Shown piece after piece: positions 1-9,723 of a DNA stretch of 64,000 nt. This stretch comes from Diphasiastrum complanatum (lineage: Eukaryota; Streptophyta; Lycopodiopsida; Lycopodiales; Lycopodiaceae): assembly GCA_029204225.1 (NCBI GenBank), contig CM055102.1:32234607-32298606 (forward strand), read 5' to 3'. The first letter of the stretch is position 1, and every line of letters starts with the position of its first letter. The notes below the pieces were generated by a model. That model had not been told where the DNA came from and searched no databases. It saw only the letters and a list, made by a program, of their open reading frames with translations. The translations under genes and the position numbers were made by a program.

Positions 1-163
1 GATATGTTGTTTTGCTAAACACCCATGACAGAATGTCATGATCTTCTTTTAAAACCTAAAAAATGGATAGACAAAAAACTAATCAATTGATAACAATATC
101 AAAATCCAAGTAACATACAATATCAAAACTCATTAGATTTTAAAATATCATACCTCAAAGGCT

Positions 164-824
164 GCCAACCACCAGATGTCATTCTCGGACTGAACACTGA
201 AGTTAAAATCTCCTTGATCGTTAGTCTTTTAAAGTGCTCCATTCATGAGTGTTATACTCACTCTCTCCATTTTTTGTCCTTTAATAAGTTCTGATTCATC
301 CAGTTTCAGTACCAAGACTATCTAACTGTTTACCTTTTCCGTGGAAATATCATAGAAATGTATAATAAATCTTAATAACGTATTCATATCGACAAACAAG
401 TTATTTGACTGATTGTAAGACATGAATTTTTGTCCTTTGATTGATATAATTTCTCGATATGAAATGGAACACCTATAATCTTTTGAATTCCTCTATTCAT
501 TGAATCACGCTCCGCTTTTATTTGAAATGATCATGGAATAGGAAATTTCTTAATGCTAACCAGCGTCAAAGCTTGTTTGATAATCTTAAATATGGTGCCA
601 TAAGCATCTTTGCTTATTCCAGCAAAATCACATGCTCCTAAAATTATAGTATTGTCGAGTATTTTTTGTACTTCAATCATTAATGCATCAACAATTTTTA
701 TCTTAACACAACTGTTTCAATTATTGGTCATCAATGACTCAGTTGATTTTGTTGTCAACACAGAGCCCAAAGACTTGCCTATAGTAGCATTTCTTACACA
801 TTTTGATTCCCAACCAATGTAGAT
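164..824 (-). pseudogene. Unrecognised protein-coding gene fragment with splice sites, decayed
   Basis: Read on the minus strand, a 14-T tract ending in ACAG forms a textbook 3' splice site just before position 824. A coding-like frame follows (begins QIYIGWESK, includes ILGACDFAGISKDAYG and, further on, IIGVPFHIEKLYQ). It runs to about 430 with two in-frame stops. It then resumes in another frame (LDESELIKGQKMERVSITL, ENDIWWLAAFE) with two more stops, and ends at GAG followed by GTATGA, a plausible 5' splice site near 164. I do not recognise the family. Codon-like composition and the two splice signals suggest a once-real exon or exons of a host or transposon gene that continued past the left edge. 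Stops and at least one frameshift make it a relic as read. Confidence 0.45.
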
Positions 825-1339
825 CTGTAAAAAAAAAAAAAATAGATGGTTAATGTTACTCTCTCTTCTCCCAAAAGTTTATTTCTCCCGAGGCATGATT
901 TTCCCCGAGAGAAACCTTAGTTAACCATGACTGTAACTAGAGCGGTTTTGTATTCGAACTACTGCGGGCAGACACTTCTTATATTATAATTTTTAATTTT
1001 GACGAACTCGTCCATCCTACGTGGCATTTCTTATAGGTCCCTTCTGTACTCAGGAACTCTTGTAATGAAAAAGTGTTTATATATTTTTGGAGACTGTGTT
1101 TTTTTACCATTTTTTTAAGACCTATTTAGCTTTAGCTTTTGCAAATGGGTGACATTTTTTGTCGGCAAAGCGTGACATTCTTGTCGGCAAAAGCGTGACA
1201 TCTTTTACGGCACCTGACATATTGTCTCTCTTAAATAGTTTTATACTATGTAGATATCTCTCTCTCTCACTCATTCACAAAAGCAATTTAAGTCTCTCTC
1301 TCTCATAATTACAAAGTAATATCTCTCACAAAGTATTTA

Positions 1340-1343
<4 letters not shown>
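825..1343. other. Intergenic, no gene seen
   Basis: AT-rich sequence with a short local duplication near 1150-1210 (two copies of a GTGACAT plus TTGTCGGCAAA motif). It grades into CT-rich sequence. No coding signal is visible on either strand. Confidence 0.5.

Positions 1344-1429
<86 letters not shown>
1344..1429. repeat. (CT)n microsatellite
   Basis: An uninterrupted CT run of about 85 bp, followed by a short CA run. The surrounding 1250-1950 region is rich in short CTCTCT blocks. Confidence 0.97.
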
Positions 1430-1432
<3 letters not shown>

Positions 1433-1616
1433 CACACACACACACATAATCTCTCTCATGCACAATATTTTCACATAAACCTGTCTCTCACATAGTTGAT
1501 CTAATTAATCTCTCTCATAAACAATTTAGAAATCTCTGTTTCCCTCTGAAACACAAATTAAAATTAATCTTTTTGTCTCTATCTCATTCACATCAACAAT
1601 TTAGGAAGTTCTACCA

Positions 1617-1729
<113 letters not shown>

Positions 1730-1993
1730 TTCACATAAACGGTTTAATAATATCTCTCTTTCTCTCGCACATACACCAAACTAAAAACACATTCAATAAA
1801 ACTCAAAATAATCACTCTATCTTTCTCTCTCTTAGATACTAAAATATTTGTCACAAAACATATTCTCTCTTTTTGTTTCAAACAAAACATACAAATAATA
1901 ATCTTTCTTCATCACAAAACAATCTCTCTTTCTCTTATAATGCAACATGAATAAATCTCTTTGTTTTCGTTTTTGGAAGGGAGGAGGGGAGTT

Positions 1994-2350
1994 TGTACTA
2001 TGGAATGGGTCAGGCATAGGCCATTCTACTCGGTTTGGATTTCCAAATTTTTTTAGGGTTCGGGCCTCGCCTAAATTTTTTTTGAAAATCTTTACCGACC
2101 CATTCCATTGCGTAATGGATTCTTAGACTTTTCCTTTAAAAAGCATAATCAACATGTCTATTTTTTTGCCCAATCAAAATAGTGCCATGTGGCATTCTGA
2201 CGCGCAGGGCTGACGTGAACTGCGCGCAGTGTGACGAGGACTGACGCGTGCATGGAATGAGCATCAAAATTTTTTAAAAAAAGCTAGTGACATTTTTTGC
2301 TTTTTAAAGAGCTCAAAAAATGGGCAAAATACTCACAAAGAATCCATTAC
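1994..2350 (-). mobile_element. Dispersed MITE-like repeat, copy 1
   Basis: This segment, reverse-complemented, aligns along its length with 37316-37640. Both copies share the ends GTAATGGATTCTT and CCATAGTAC, an inner ATTACGCAATGGAA block, a TTTTGCCCATTTT block and an AAATTTAGGC block. The ends form only a short imperfect inverted repeat (GTAATGGA against GTACTATGGA). It has no coding capacity. A non-autonomous DNA transposon is the simplest reading, but no clear target duplication was found. Confidence 0.5.
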
Positions 2351-2564
2351 CTATCTAGAAGGAAATTGCTCTTGCTCTCCCTTCCAGTAAAACACATAGA
2401 ATTTAGTTATCTAATTTGAATTTAAACAATAAATGCTTTGCACTCCAAATGAATTAAGGGCTTTTTCACATGAAATGAAGACCTAGGCTTTCAAATTAAA
2501 AGGTAATTGCAAATTTTGAAATGGCCCTGGACTCTTCCATGTAAAACCACCCTTATGTACCACA

Positions 2565-2706
2565 ACTCTTATACTCTATGTTGGCACTTACTCCATCATT
2601 TCAAATTCCAATTTATGGATGTACCGTGCCCAATGACTCTTATGCTCTATGTTGGCACTTCCTCCATCATTTCAAATTCGAATTTATGGATGTACCGTGC
2701 CCAATG
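2565..2706. repeat. 71-bp tandem duplication, two copies
   Basis: Two adjacent, nearly identical 71-bp units start at 2565 and 2636. Each runs from ACTCTTATNCTCTATGTTGG to TGTACCGTGCCCAATG. They lie about 370 bp upstream of the fasciclin-like gene and may fall in its regulatory region. Confidence 0.9.
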
Positions 2707-2965
2707 AAAGTGGAAAACAACGCTCATTACTATGTCCATCGCTCTCGCTCGCCCTCTCTCTATTTCTTTGTGTCACACATGCTTCCCTTTTCATCTATGC
2801 ATTTAATATCATGCTGCGTGTTGGGTTGTCTAGATTGCCATTAATGTCTTCTTCCTTCTGCTGGCATGGTGCGATCCAATTGTTTCAAGTTCTACAATCA
2901 CATTATACAATGACTTTGTTATATTTCTAGACTCACGTTAGTTCGTAGTGCTTTTAGAGAAGAGA

Positions 2966-2971
2966 TATATA
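2966..2971 (+). promoter_or_regulatory. Candidate TATA box of the fasciclin-like gene
   Basis: TATATA lies 110 bp before the ATG at 3081, which allows a 5' leader of roughly 80 bases. It is the only TATA-like site in a suitable position. The assignment rests on position only. Confidence 0.4.
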
Positions 2972-3080
2972 CAACGCAAGTGAAGTAGAGCTAGTTAGAT
3001 TGTGAGTAGCTACGATTAAAAAACAACCGGAGAGCAATCTATTCATTAGGCAACAAGAGAAAGTTATTTAACTTGTAAGC

Positions 3081-4040
3081 ATGCCTTGCGTAATAGCAAA
3101 ATGTATTTGTTCAAAAAGTAACACAGTATGTTGCTTACTACTGTCGGTGATAACAGTTTTTGCATTAGGATCTATAAACTTTTCAGACTCTATCTCAAGC
3201 AAGCAGGGCTCGAAACTCTTGGAAACGCCTTCAACAAGTACAATTGATCTTGTTTTGCCGTTACAAGGCATATCTTCCAATACAGATCCAGAAATTATAG
3301 ATGGATCCCCAGATTTTTTAAATCGACAGTTAAATACGGTGATTGACACTTTAAGAAGGGCTGGACCATATAGTGTCATGGCGGAAGCCTTAAATGCACT
3401 TGGATTGCAAGTGCTTCCTCCTGGATCGACTCTTTTTGTTCCTACAGATGGAGCGCTTTCTGTAATTCAGAGATCAAGTGTGCTGGTACCTCTCGTGCAA
3501 TATCATGTCGCTTTAGTTCAATTAAGGTTTCCACAGTTACTGGAGTCCAAGGTTGGAACGAGAATCCCGACACTTCTGCCTGACAACACCATCGTGATTA
3601 CCAATAATACCATGGTAGGGTATACAATTGATAATGTGTACTTGGCTTATCCGGACCTCTACAATGATGCTGTAATTTCGATCCATGGAATAGAAGGGAT
3701 CTTTAATGCGACGCTTTACGGTCATGTCGATTCACCAGCAGCTAATTCTACAGATACTTCTTCAATAACGACAGTCAGCTCATCTCCAGCTAGTGCTCCA
3801 TTTTCAGGTGCGCCCATCGTATCGCCTGATGCAACTACACCTCAAGCATCCACAAATTCTCCAGAAGTGGATCAACCGCAGGAAGAAAGGCCGCTGCCAC
3901 CGATCGGCTTGCTGACGCCACCCGACTTGCCAGACATATTTATGGCAGCAGGAAGCCATACTACAAAGCACCAATTGCTTACTTTAATTATCTCTTCTTC
4001 GTTGATTCTTAATATGTATCTACTGAGAATGCTGAAATAA
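3081..4040 (+). CDS. Fasciclin-like arabinogalactan-type protein (one FAS1 domain)
   Basis: A 319-residue intronless frame. Residues 1-40 hold an N-terminal hydrophobic stretch (CCLLLSVITVFALGS) that fits a signal peptide or signal anchor. Residues about 80-212 match a FAS1 domain: an H1-like box TLFVPTDGAL near residue 117, the Tyr-His pair at 141-142, and an H2-like box ISIHGIEGIF near residue 200. Residues 218-270 are rich in Pro, Ser, Thr and Ala (SSPASAPFSGAP), as in arabinogalactan glycomodules. Several Asn-X-Ser/Thr sites are present. The C-terminus has a hydrophobic segment (LLTLIISSSLIL) that could be a GPI-anchor signal or a membrane segment, though it ends in basic residues. Family knowledge points to the cell surface or wall, in adhesion or wall assembly. 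The start is the first ATG, 110 bp after a TATA-like box. The product class is well supported; the exact subfamily is not. Confidence 0.85.
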   Translation: MPCVIAKCICSKSNTVCCLLLSVITVFALGSINFSDSISSKQGSKLLETPSTSTIDLVLPLQGISSNTDPEIIDGSPDFLNRQLNTVIDTLRRAGPYSVMAEALNALGLQVLPPGSTLFVPTDGALSVIQRSSVLVPLVQYHVALVQLRFPQLLESKVGTRIPTLLPDNTIVITNNTMVGYTIDNVYLAYPDLYNDAVISIHGIEGIFNATLYGHVDSPAANSTDTSSITTVSSSPASAPFSGAPIVSPDATTPQASTNSPEVDQPQEERPLPPIGLLTPPDLPDIFMAAGSHTTKHQLLTLIISSSLILNMYLLRMLK

Positions 4041-5416
4041 TTTGATGACGCTCATTACTTGTAGTGTAGAAGACATCTCTGGAATTACTCATTACTTGTA
4101 GATTACTTCATCTAGTTACTCTTCTGCGTTATGAGTACAAGTCCACTGCTATGATATGATGATATTATGATCATGTGGAAATAGAAGCGAAGAATGAGCA
4201 TAGATCTTACATCTCTCAGGCTGCATCGCAGTTTGAAAGTCATCAGCATAGCTTTTCTGAATTATGTTGAATTTTACACGCAATATCAATTATTCTTAGT
4301 CTTGCTTTTGATTAAAAATCATCAAACATTGCTTCCACTAGCCTTCTGACCTACGGTTGGATTGCTCATTGATGCTGAGACGTTGAATATTTTGTTGCTA
4401 TCTTAAAGGAAACCAGCATTGATGGAACACAATTTTTGAGAAATTAGTCTTTCTGCACACCGTTTAAGCATTATGTTAAAGGCAATCTCACGGCTTGACA
4501 TACGTATATTAATCCATTAATACTGCTTTGAAAAGCTGCATTGGTGTGGTGGTAGACCGAGACACTCTTAAATTTGTTTGATCCATTCATGGCTGAATGA
4601 TAGATAATTTGCTTAAATTTGAAGTTGATGTCTGCATATATGTGAATTTGTGCCTCTTTCGAGAAAGCAACAGATTTTTCAAAGAGGTTAATGATCAGGT
4701 ATGCTAAAAAGGCAAGTATATTTCCATTTACTTATCCCTCGTTAAGTCTTTGATGTGATAGATCATGTTTAAATTCTCGAATATCAAATTTTCGACGTGA
4801 ATAATTGCAGCATAGCAAATTGTGCTTTGATTTATTTGAGGTTTGTGTGTAATTCCTAATTGTTTTAGCCTGACTAATCTGATCCCTTTTAAGCTTCGTG
4901 ACACATTTAATGGTATGCCTTCTTCCTAATGCACAAATGTTACATTCATGGTAAGTCTTGGTTATTTTGGAGGCTGTGTAGACGTAGTGTTACATTGTAT
5001 CTTGTTAAACATTTTGCTATTGCAAATCTCATGTTCCCTGGCTTGCAAATTCATTTATCAGAGTGCGAAGACCTTTTGTTCCTTGTACCACTCGTTAAGC
5101 TAAACCGTTGCATTGACACCATATAATGTTTGAAGCTGTGCACTTTTGATAATTTTCGTGTTCTTCGACTACTGCCTTAAATCACCAAATTATTTTGAAC
5201 CATTGTCTACTAGGTAGTACTTTTTGAGGGCACATGAGTATATAGGATCTTCCAAGTCCACAACAAACTAAGATACATGTGCACTTCTTCTCACTATCGA
5301 ACCTCATCTCCAAGCATTAAGGACCAGATAATGCTTGTTTGAAAGCCCATTCTAACGATATAATGGCAAGCCATTTTGTCGAGTAGCGATAAGATGAGAA
5401 GACGAGCCATTATATA
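4041..5416. other. Downstream flank of the FLA gene, no further gene seen
   Basis: AT-rich, presumably the 3' untranslated region followed by intergenic DNA. Short frames here (for example near 4929) show no recognisable protein features. No convincing RNA gene was seen. Confidence 0.5.
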
Positions 5417-5821
5417 TGATAAAACTTGACCCATTGGCCACGTGCGGGCGGCATGTTGGGATCCCACCCGCAACCGCCTAGCCACCCGCTTGTATGCCTG
5501 ACCCCAAAAGGGCTGGTACCAAGGAACTGGAGACAATGTGCAACTTCTTATATGGAGAGGAACCCAAGGACCCTAACTGCTTATGGGACATTGAGGACAA
5601 CCAAGAAGTGCTCAGGCAGGCAGGCGCACAAGCCTCCTGTGCATGGCTTGACCAACAGTCTTGCAACACCCCCACTCAAGCAAGCACAGGCAAAGGAACC
5701 CCCCATTGGCTCTAATACCATGTAATAAAACTTGACCCACTGGCCACGTGCAAACCGCGTGTTGGGATCCCACCCCCAACCACCTAACTGCCCGCTTGTC
5801 TGCCTGACACCAAAAGGGCTG
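5417..5821 (-). mobile_element. Candidate TRIM/SMART-type miniature LTR element
   Basis: Two direct repeats of about 100 bp (5417-5521 and 5721-5821) share AAAACTTGACCCA, TGGCCACGTGC, GTTGGGATCCCACCC and CCAAAAGGGCTG. They flank about 200 bp of non-coding DNA. Read on the minus strand, both repeats end in CA. The repeat at 5721-5821 is followed at once by TGGTATTAGAGCC (5720-5708), a one-base variant of the initiator-Met tRNA primer-binding site used by many Copia elements. This is the layout of a terminal-repeat retrotransposon in miniature. The outer start of the 5' LTR is degraded and I found no clean target duplication. Confidence 0.55.
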
Positions 5822-5828
5822 TGTATTT

Positions 5829-6900
5829 AATGATTAGAAATTTGAGAGTCTAGAGTTTGTAGGCACAATAGTAGTACATGCTATTAAAAAGTTGCATGGA
5901 ATCGTGGATGACCACAGAACCACATGGGAGCTTTGCTCGAACTTAAGTTCGAGCATAGAGTGTATAATGTGGTCTTAGCATAAAGAACTTTGAGCATATG
6001 GTTTGTGTAGATGCATTATTATAAAATTGATAGATTATAGTGGAGACTTGCTTATAAGAAGAAGTGTGCTTGAACCCATGGTTGAGCAAGGAGACTCAAA
6101 TTTGTGTTTTGTAAATCGTATTTTGAAAATATGGTGTTTGTAGGTGCAGTAATAGCAGTTAGAATACTTATTGTCACATGTTGACAAAGTAGCTTTTTGC
6201 TTGAACTGAAGTTCGAGCAGCAATTATACAATAAGGAATTAGGTAAAAGCACTTTCATCATATGATATTTGGCTTACGATATTGGCACATCGTAATGCGA
6301 ACTATCAATAGACAACAATATGTGTTTGAGCTAACATTTGTGTTTCATGATTAGAAATTTGTGTCTAGAGTTTTTAAGTGCAATGCTAGTACATATTGTT
6401 AAGAAGTGGCATGAAATCATATGGATGATCACATAACCACATGGGAGCATTGCTCGAACTTAAGTTCGAGCATAGAGTGTATAATGTGGTGTTACTAACA
6501 TTTTGTATTTCATGATTAGAAATTTGAGAGTCTAGAGTTTGTAGGTGCAATAATAGTACATACTGTCAAAAAGTGGCATGAAATTATATGGATGACCACA
6601 CAACCACATGGGAGCTTTGCTCGAACTTAAGTTCGAGCATAAAGTGTATAATGTGGTGCTACATAAAGCACTTTGAGCATATGGTATTTGGAGGCAACAT
6701 TATAGAGATGTCACATCTTTAATAGGAGCTATGCTTACAAGACAACAAGCTCAAACACAAGGTCGATCATGAAAACGAAAAAACATGTTCTTTCTAGAAG
6801 TATTTTGAGAGTACGAAAATTGTAGGTGTAGTATTAACATATAGCACCTAGAAGTAGCATGAAATCATGTCAATGATCACATACCTTTGAGCATGAATGC
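5829..6900. repeat. Degenerate tandem repeats carrying a perfect 20-bp palindrome
   Basis: About five diverged copies of a roughly 165-350 bp module. Each good copy runs from ATGATTAGAAATTTG through AACCACATGGGAGC to TGTATAATGTGGT. Three copies carry the perfect palindrome GCTCGAACTTAAGTTCGAGC (5935-5954, 6452-6471, 6619-6638). A fourth at 6199-6218 has two changes. A more decayed fifth copy lies near 6770-6900. No coding signal is present. Confidence 0.8.
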
Positions 6901-7124
6901 AATTCACCACAGTTCTTTCTTGTCCAATAACTTTCTTATCGTGGCTACTCGTATCTATAGCACAACACTTTCAAATAGTACCCATAGATTCATCTTAATA
7001 TTATCTAGTTGTTAGAACATGACAAATTTTCATCAGAATGAATCATGCAATCAAAATGTCACAAAGTATTTTGTATTGCATTTAAGGATTGAGCCTCAAC
7101 TATGTTTGCTAACTAGAACACAAA

Positions 7125-7680
7125 GACTGAACACAATGGATGGTCAAATTTCTTCCAGATGGGTGTATGAAATCTCGAGAAATGATAGTACATTGTCTAG
7201 GTTTATTCAAGATCCACTTTCTCGATGTTTCTTCCAAGCCTCCATTCCATTGGCAATGGTTAATTTTAGATGATTCAAAATGTTTATTGGTCGTACTGTT
7301 TCTCAAAGTTCTAGACTCTCAAAGCTCATTTTCCAATCATGGTGCTAGCTAGCTTTGGGCCCGAATTCTATAAGATAAAAAAATTTCAATTCATTTTTCT
7401 TCTCTGTGATTCCTACAAATGGAGATTTTTGTGATATAGACCCTTTTTCCGATTGTCAGAGCATGGTCAATTTGGTACTCACCAAACTGTATTTCAAAAT
7501 CCATTACTCGTTCCTAACTGAGCACACTGAGGATATAGTGGATGGTCAAATTTCTTCATGATAGGTGTACGGACTCTTGAGATGTGTCGGCACGTCGTCT
7601 AGGGTTTATCCAAGATCTTTTTTCCTTGCAGTTTCTTGCAAGCCCCCATTCCATTGGCACTAGTTAGTTGTGAAGAGTTG
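7125..7680. repeat. Pair of diverged direct repeats
   Basis: 7125-7275 and 7530-7680 share TGGATGGTCAAATTTCTTC, a TCTAGG-TTTAT-CAAGATC stretch and CCCATTCCATTGGCA or its near match. The intervening 7310-7410 segment (CCAATCATGGTGCTAGCT) recurs near 9178-9310. These are old dispersed repeats of unknown origin; the short frames across them are not gene-like. Confidence 0.7.
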
Positions 7681-7690
7681 TACTATAATC

Positions 7691-8656
7691 TGATACATTT
7701 TAGAGATCACGCAGCAGAAGAGGGAGAGAGATAGAGCGGAGAGAGACACACATTTTAACTACATACTTATAAAGCACGGCTTGCTGGTATGAACACGCAC
7801 ATTATCTATTTTAACACTCCCACTTAATGAAGTGTTCACTAAACTCAGTATAGATCTTATTAAGTTCAGCATTATTATTATTTTGACATTCTACTGATCT
7901 TGTTTCAGATCTGATTAATTGCATTTGGCTTTGTTGTCATTGCTCCCACTTCATGTGAAAGCTTCAGCTTTTGACTTTATCCTGCTCCTCTTTGGTCTAT
8001 GCTTTTGAACTACATCTTCATGTAGACTGTGGTAGAAGATGTCTCTTCCTTCACCTACACAAGGACTTTGCTTTAATTCAGCTTTCTGGCATCTGCAAAG
8101 AGCTAGCTTTGATCATTGTTTTGTTGATTAGTTGCTTGTTTCAGCAACTTTCAGTTGATTGGTTGACTGCTGGTTGATGTAGTTCACTTTGTTTGATTGT
8201 TTCCTCTTATTCTTCATGTTGGTTTGTTGTCACTGTATTTGGCATGAAGAGAACAAGAAGGCCAGGGCTGCACTCAGACATTTCTTCTTTCTATTTTGCT
8301 TCAGAACAGGGTTGCTACAAAGGTGTGTTTCTGTCAAGCATGGTTGAAGGCATCCATAGGTAGAAGAACAAATACTAGTGTCATCACACATGGAGGAGGC
8401 ATGAAGGCAGAGCCAGGCTCTGATACCATTATACATTTCAGAGATCACACAGCAGGAGAGGGAGAGAGATAGAGCGGAGAGAGACACACGTTTAACTACA
8501 TGCTTTATTAATTGATTAGAAAGAGGGCGACAGCCCATTACATAGGAGAGAACAGAAGACGACGGTTTGATGAAGCACGTCATTTCGGGACCCATGGTTG
8601 TTCATGTTAACTAGACATATCTTGCTGGTGTGAACATGCACATATCTATTTTAACA
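7691..8656 (-). mobile_element. TRIM-type miniature LTR retrotransposon with target-site duplication
   Basis: On the minus strand the element has a 5' LTR (8656-8429, 228 bp), a primer-binding site TGGTATCAGAGCC (8428-8416) complementary in type to initiator-Met tRNA, about 600 bp of internal DNA, a short purine tract (AAGTGGGAG) and a 3' LTR (7816-7691, 126 bp). Both LTRs start TGTTAAAATAGAT and share a GTGTCTCTCTCCGCTCTATC block. The 3' LTR lacks about 100 bp present in the 5' one. The direct repeat TAATC sits on both flanks (7686-7690 and 8657-8661), the 5-bp duplication expected of Copia integrase. The inner region shows no protease, integrase or reverse transcriptase, so the element would depend on a helper. 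Confidence 0.85.
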
Positions 8657-8661
8657 TAATC

Positions 8662-9723
8662 GACCTAACAATATGCAGCTATTAAAGCAACCCCATAATA
8701 TGGTTTGTTTTAGCATTGGCTATCAAGTTGAATAGACAAAAGACAAAAAGACCTTCGAGTTCAAGTTTGATTCGACCTATACTTATGAGCACAAAGTCGA
8801 TGATTTTGTGTATATCACTACCTTTCACTATACCCCTCTACAAACAACACATGGATAGTGTCACAGATTGATTCCATTGAACCCCTCTATTAAACATCCA
8901 CCCGTACTGATGTTTCCATATTCGGACTCCTCCGAACGTGCATGCTTCCTAACCTAGCATTGTCGACATGTTTCCCTCCTTGGACCCATCTATTTAGCTC
9001 TAGATTAGCACCCATGGGTTCATTGTGATATTGCCTATTATCCCAGACGACTTCTACATCCAATCCCATTCAATCATAAAGAACTTTGAAACACTAATGT
9101 CACCTGTTGGTTCATTTTAATAATAGGAACCTATGACAGTTATCGGACCAGGGTAATAGATTCTAAAAGGCCAAATTCCAATCATGGTGCTAGCTCTGGG
9201 CGACATTTTTTTGGGCTGGAATGGTGGCACAAGAACTTTGTTGCACGTTGATGGTTTTGGTATAGATAAAAAAAAATTTCAGTCCTATTTCTACGATGTA
9301 ATTTCTTACATTTAAAACAAGAGATGTAAAAACTGTTATGTTCGAAACGATTGTTACTACGTGTGAACTCTGAAGCACTTGCCACTCATCACTTTGAACT
9401 AAGAACTTTCAACTCAATGTTTAATATGTATGGAGGATGTGGGGTCTAGAGCTAGAATTTGAAAGACACCACCTCTATACATTACATGCTATATGTGGCC
9501 CTTAGTTTGAAGGGGTTTCCACGCCCTACTACTCCTTGACTAATCCCTAAAATTGTGTGAGCTTTGAAGTTCTCTCTTTCTTGCTTTTGTCTTCTACTTT
9601 ATAGTTGGTTTTTTCAAGCTTTCATAGTGTGTTTACTGGTTGTTATGATACTCCATAGCTAGGCTTTGGATTTTGTCAAGCTACTCATTGAATCTTGTAC
9701 AGAACTACCACTAGTACTCATGG
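8662..9723. other. Intergenic with old repeat fragments, no gene seen
   Basis: Contains a second diverged copy of the 7310-7410 repeat near 9178-9310. It ends at the 5'-truncated Copia. No LTR matching the Copia 3' LTR was recognised here. Confidence 0.5.

Noticed and set aside
5417-5821. Cassandra-type TRIM carrying a 5S RNA gene
   Set aside because: The repeat contains GGATCCCA-like words but no recognisable 5S RNA promoter boxes or full 5S sequence.
5829-6900. CRISPR-like array (regular palindromic repeats)
   Set aside because: The modules are large and diverged, with no short unique spacers, and the genome is plant nuclear.
8662-9723. 5' LTR of the 9.7-kb Copia
   Set aside because: No match to the 13309-14103 LTR and no primer-binding site was seen; the element is taken as 5'-truncated.
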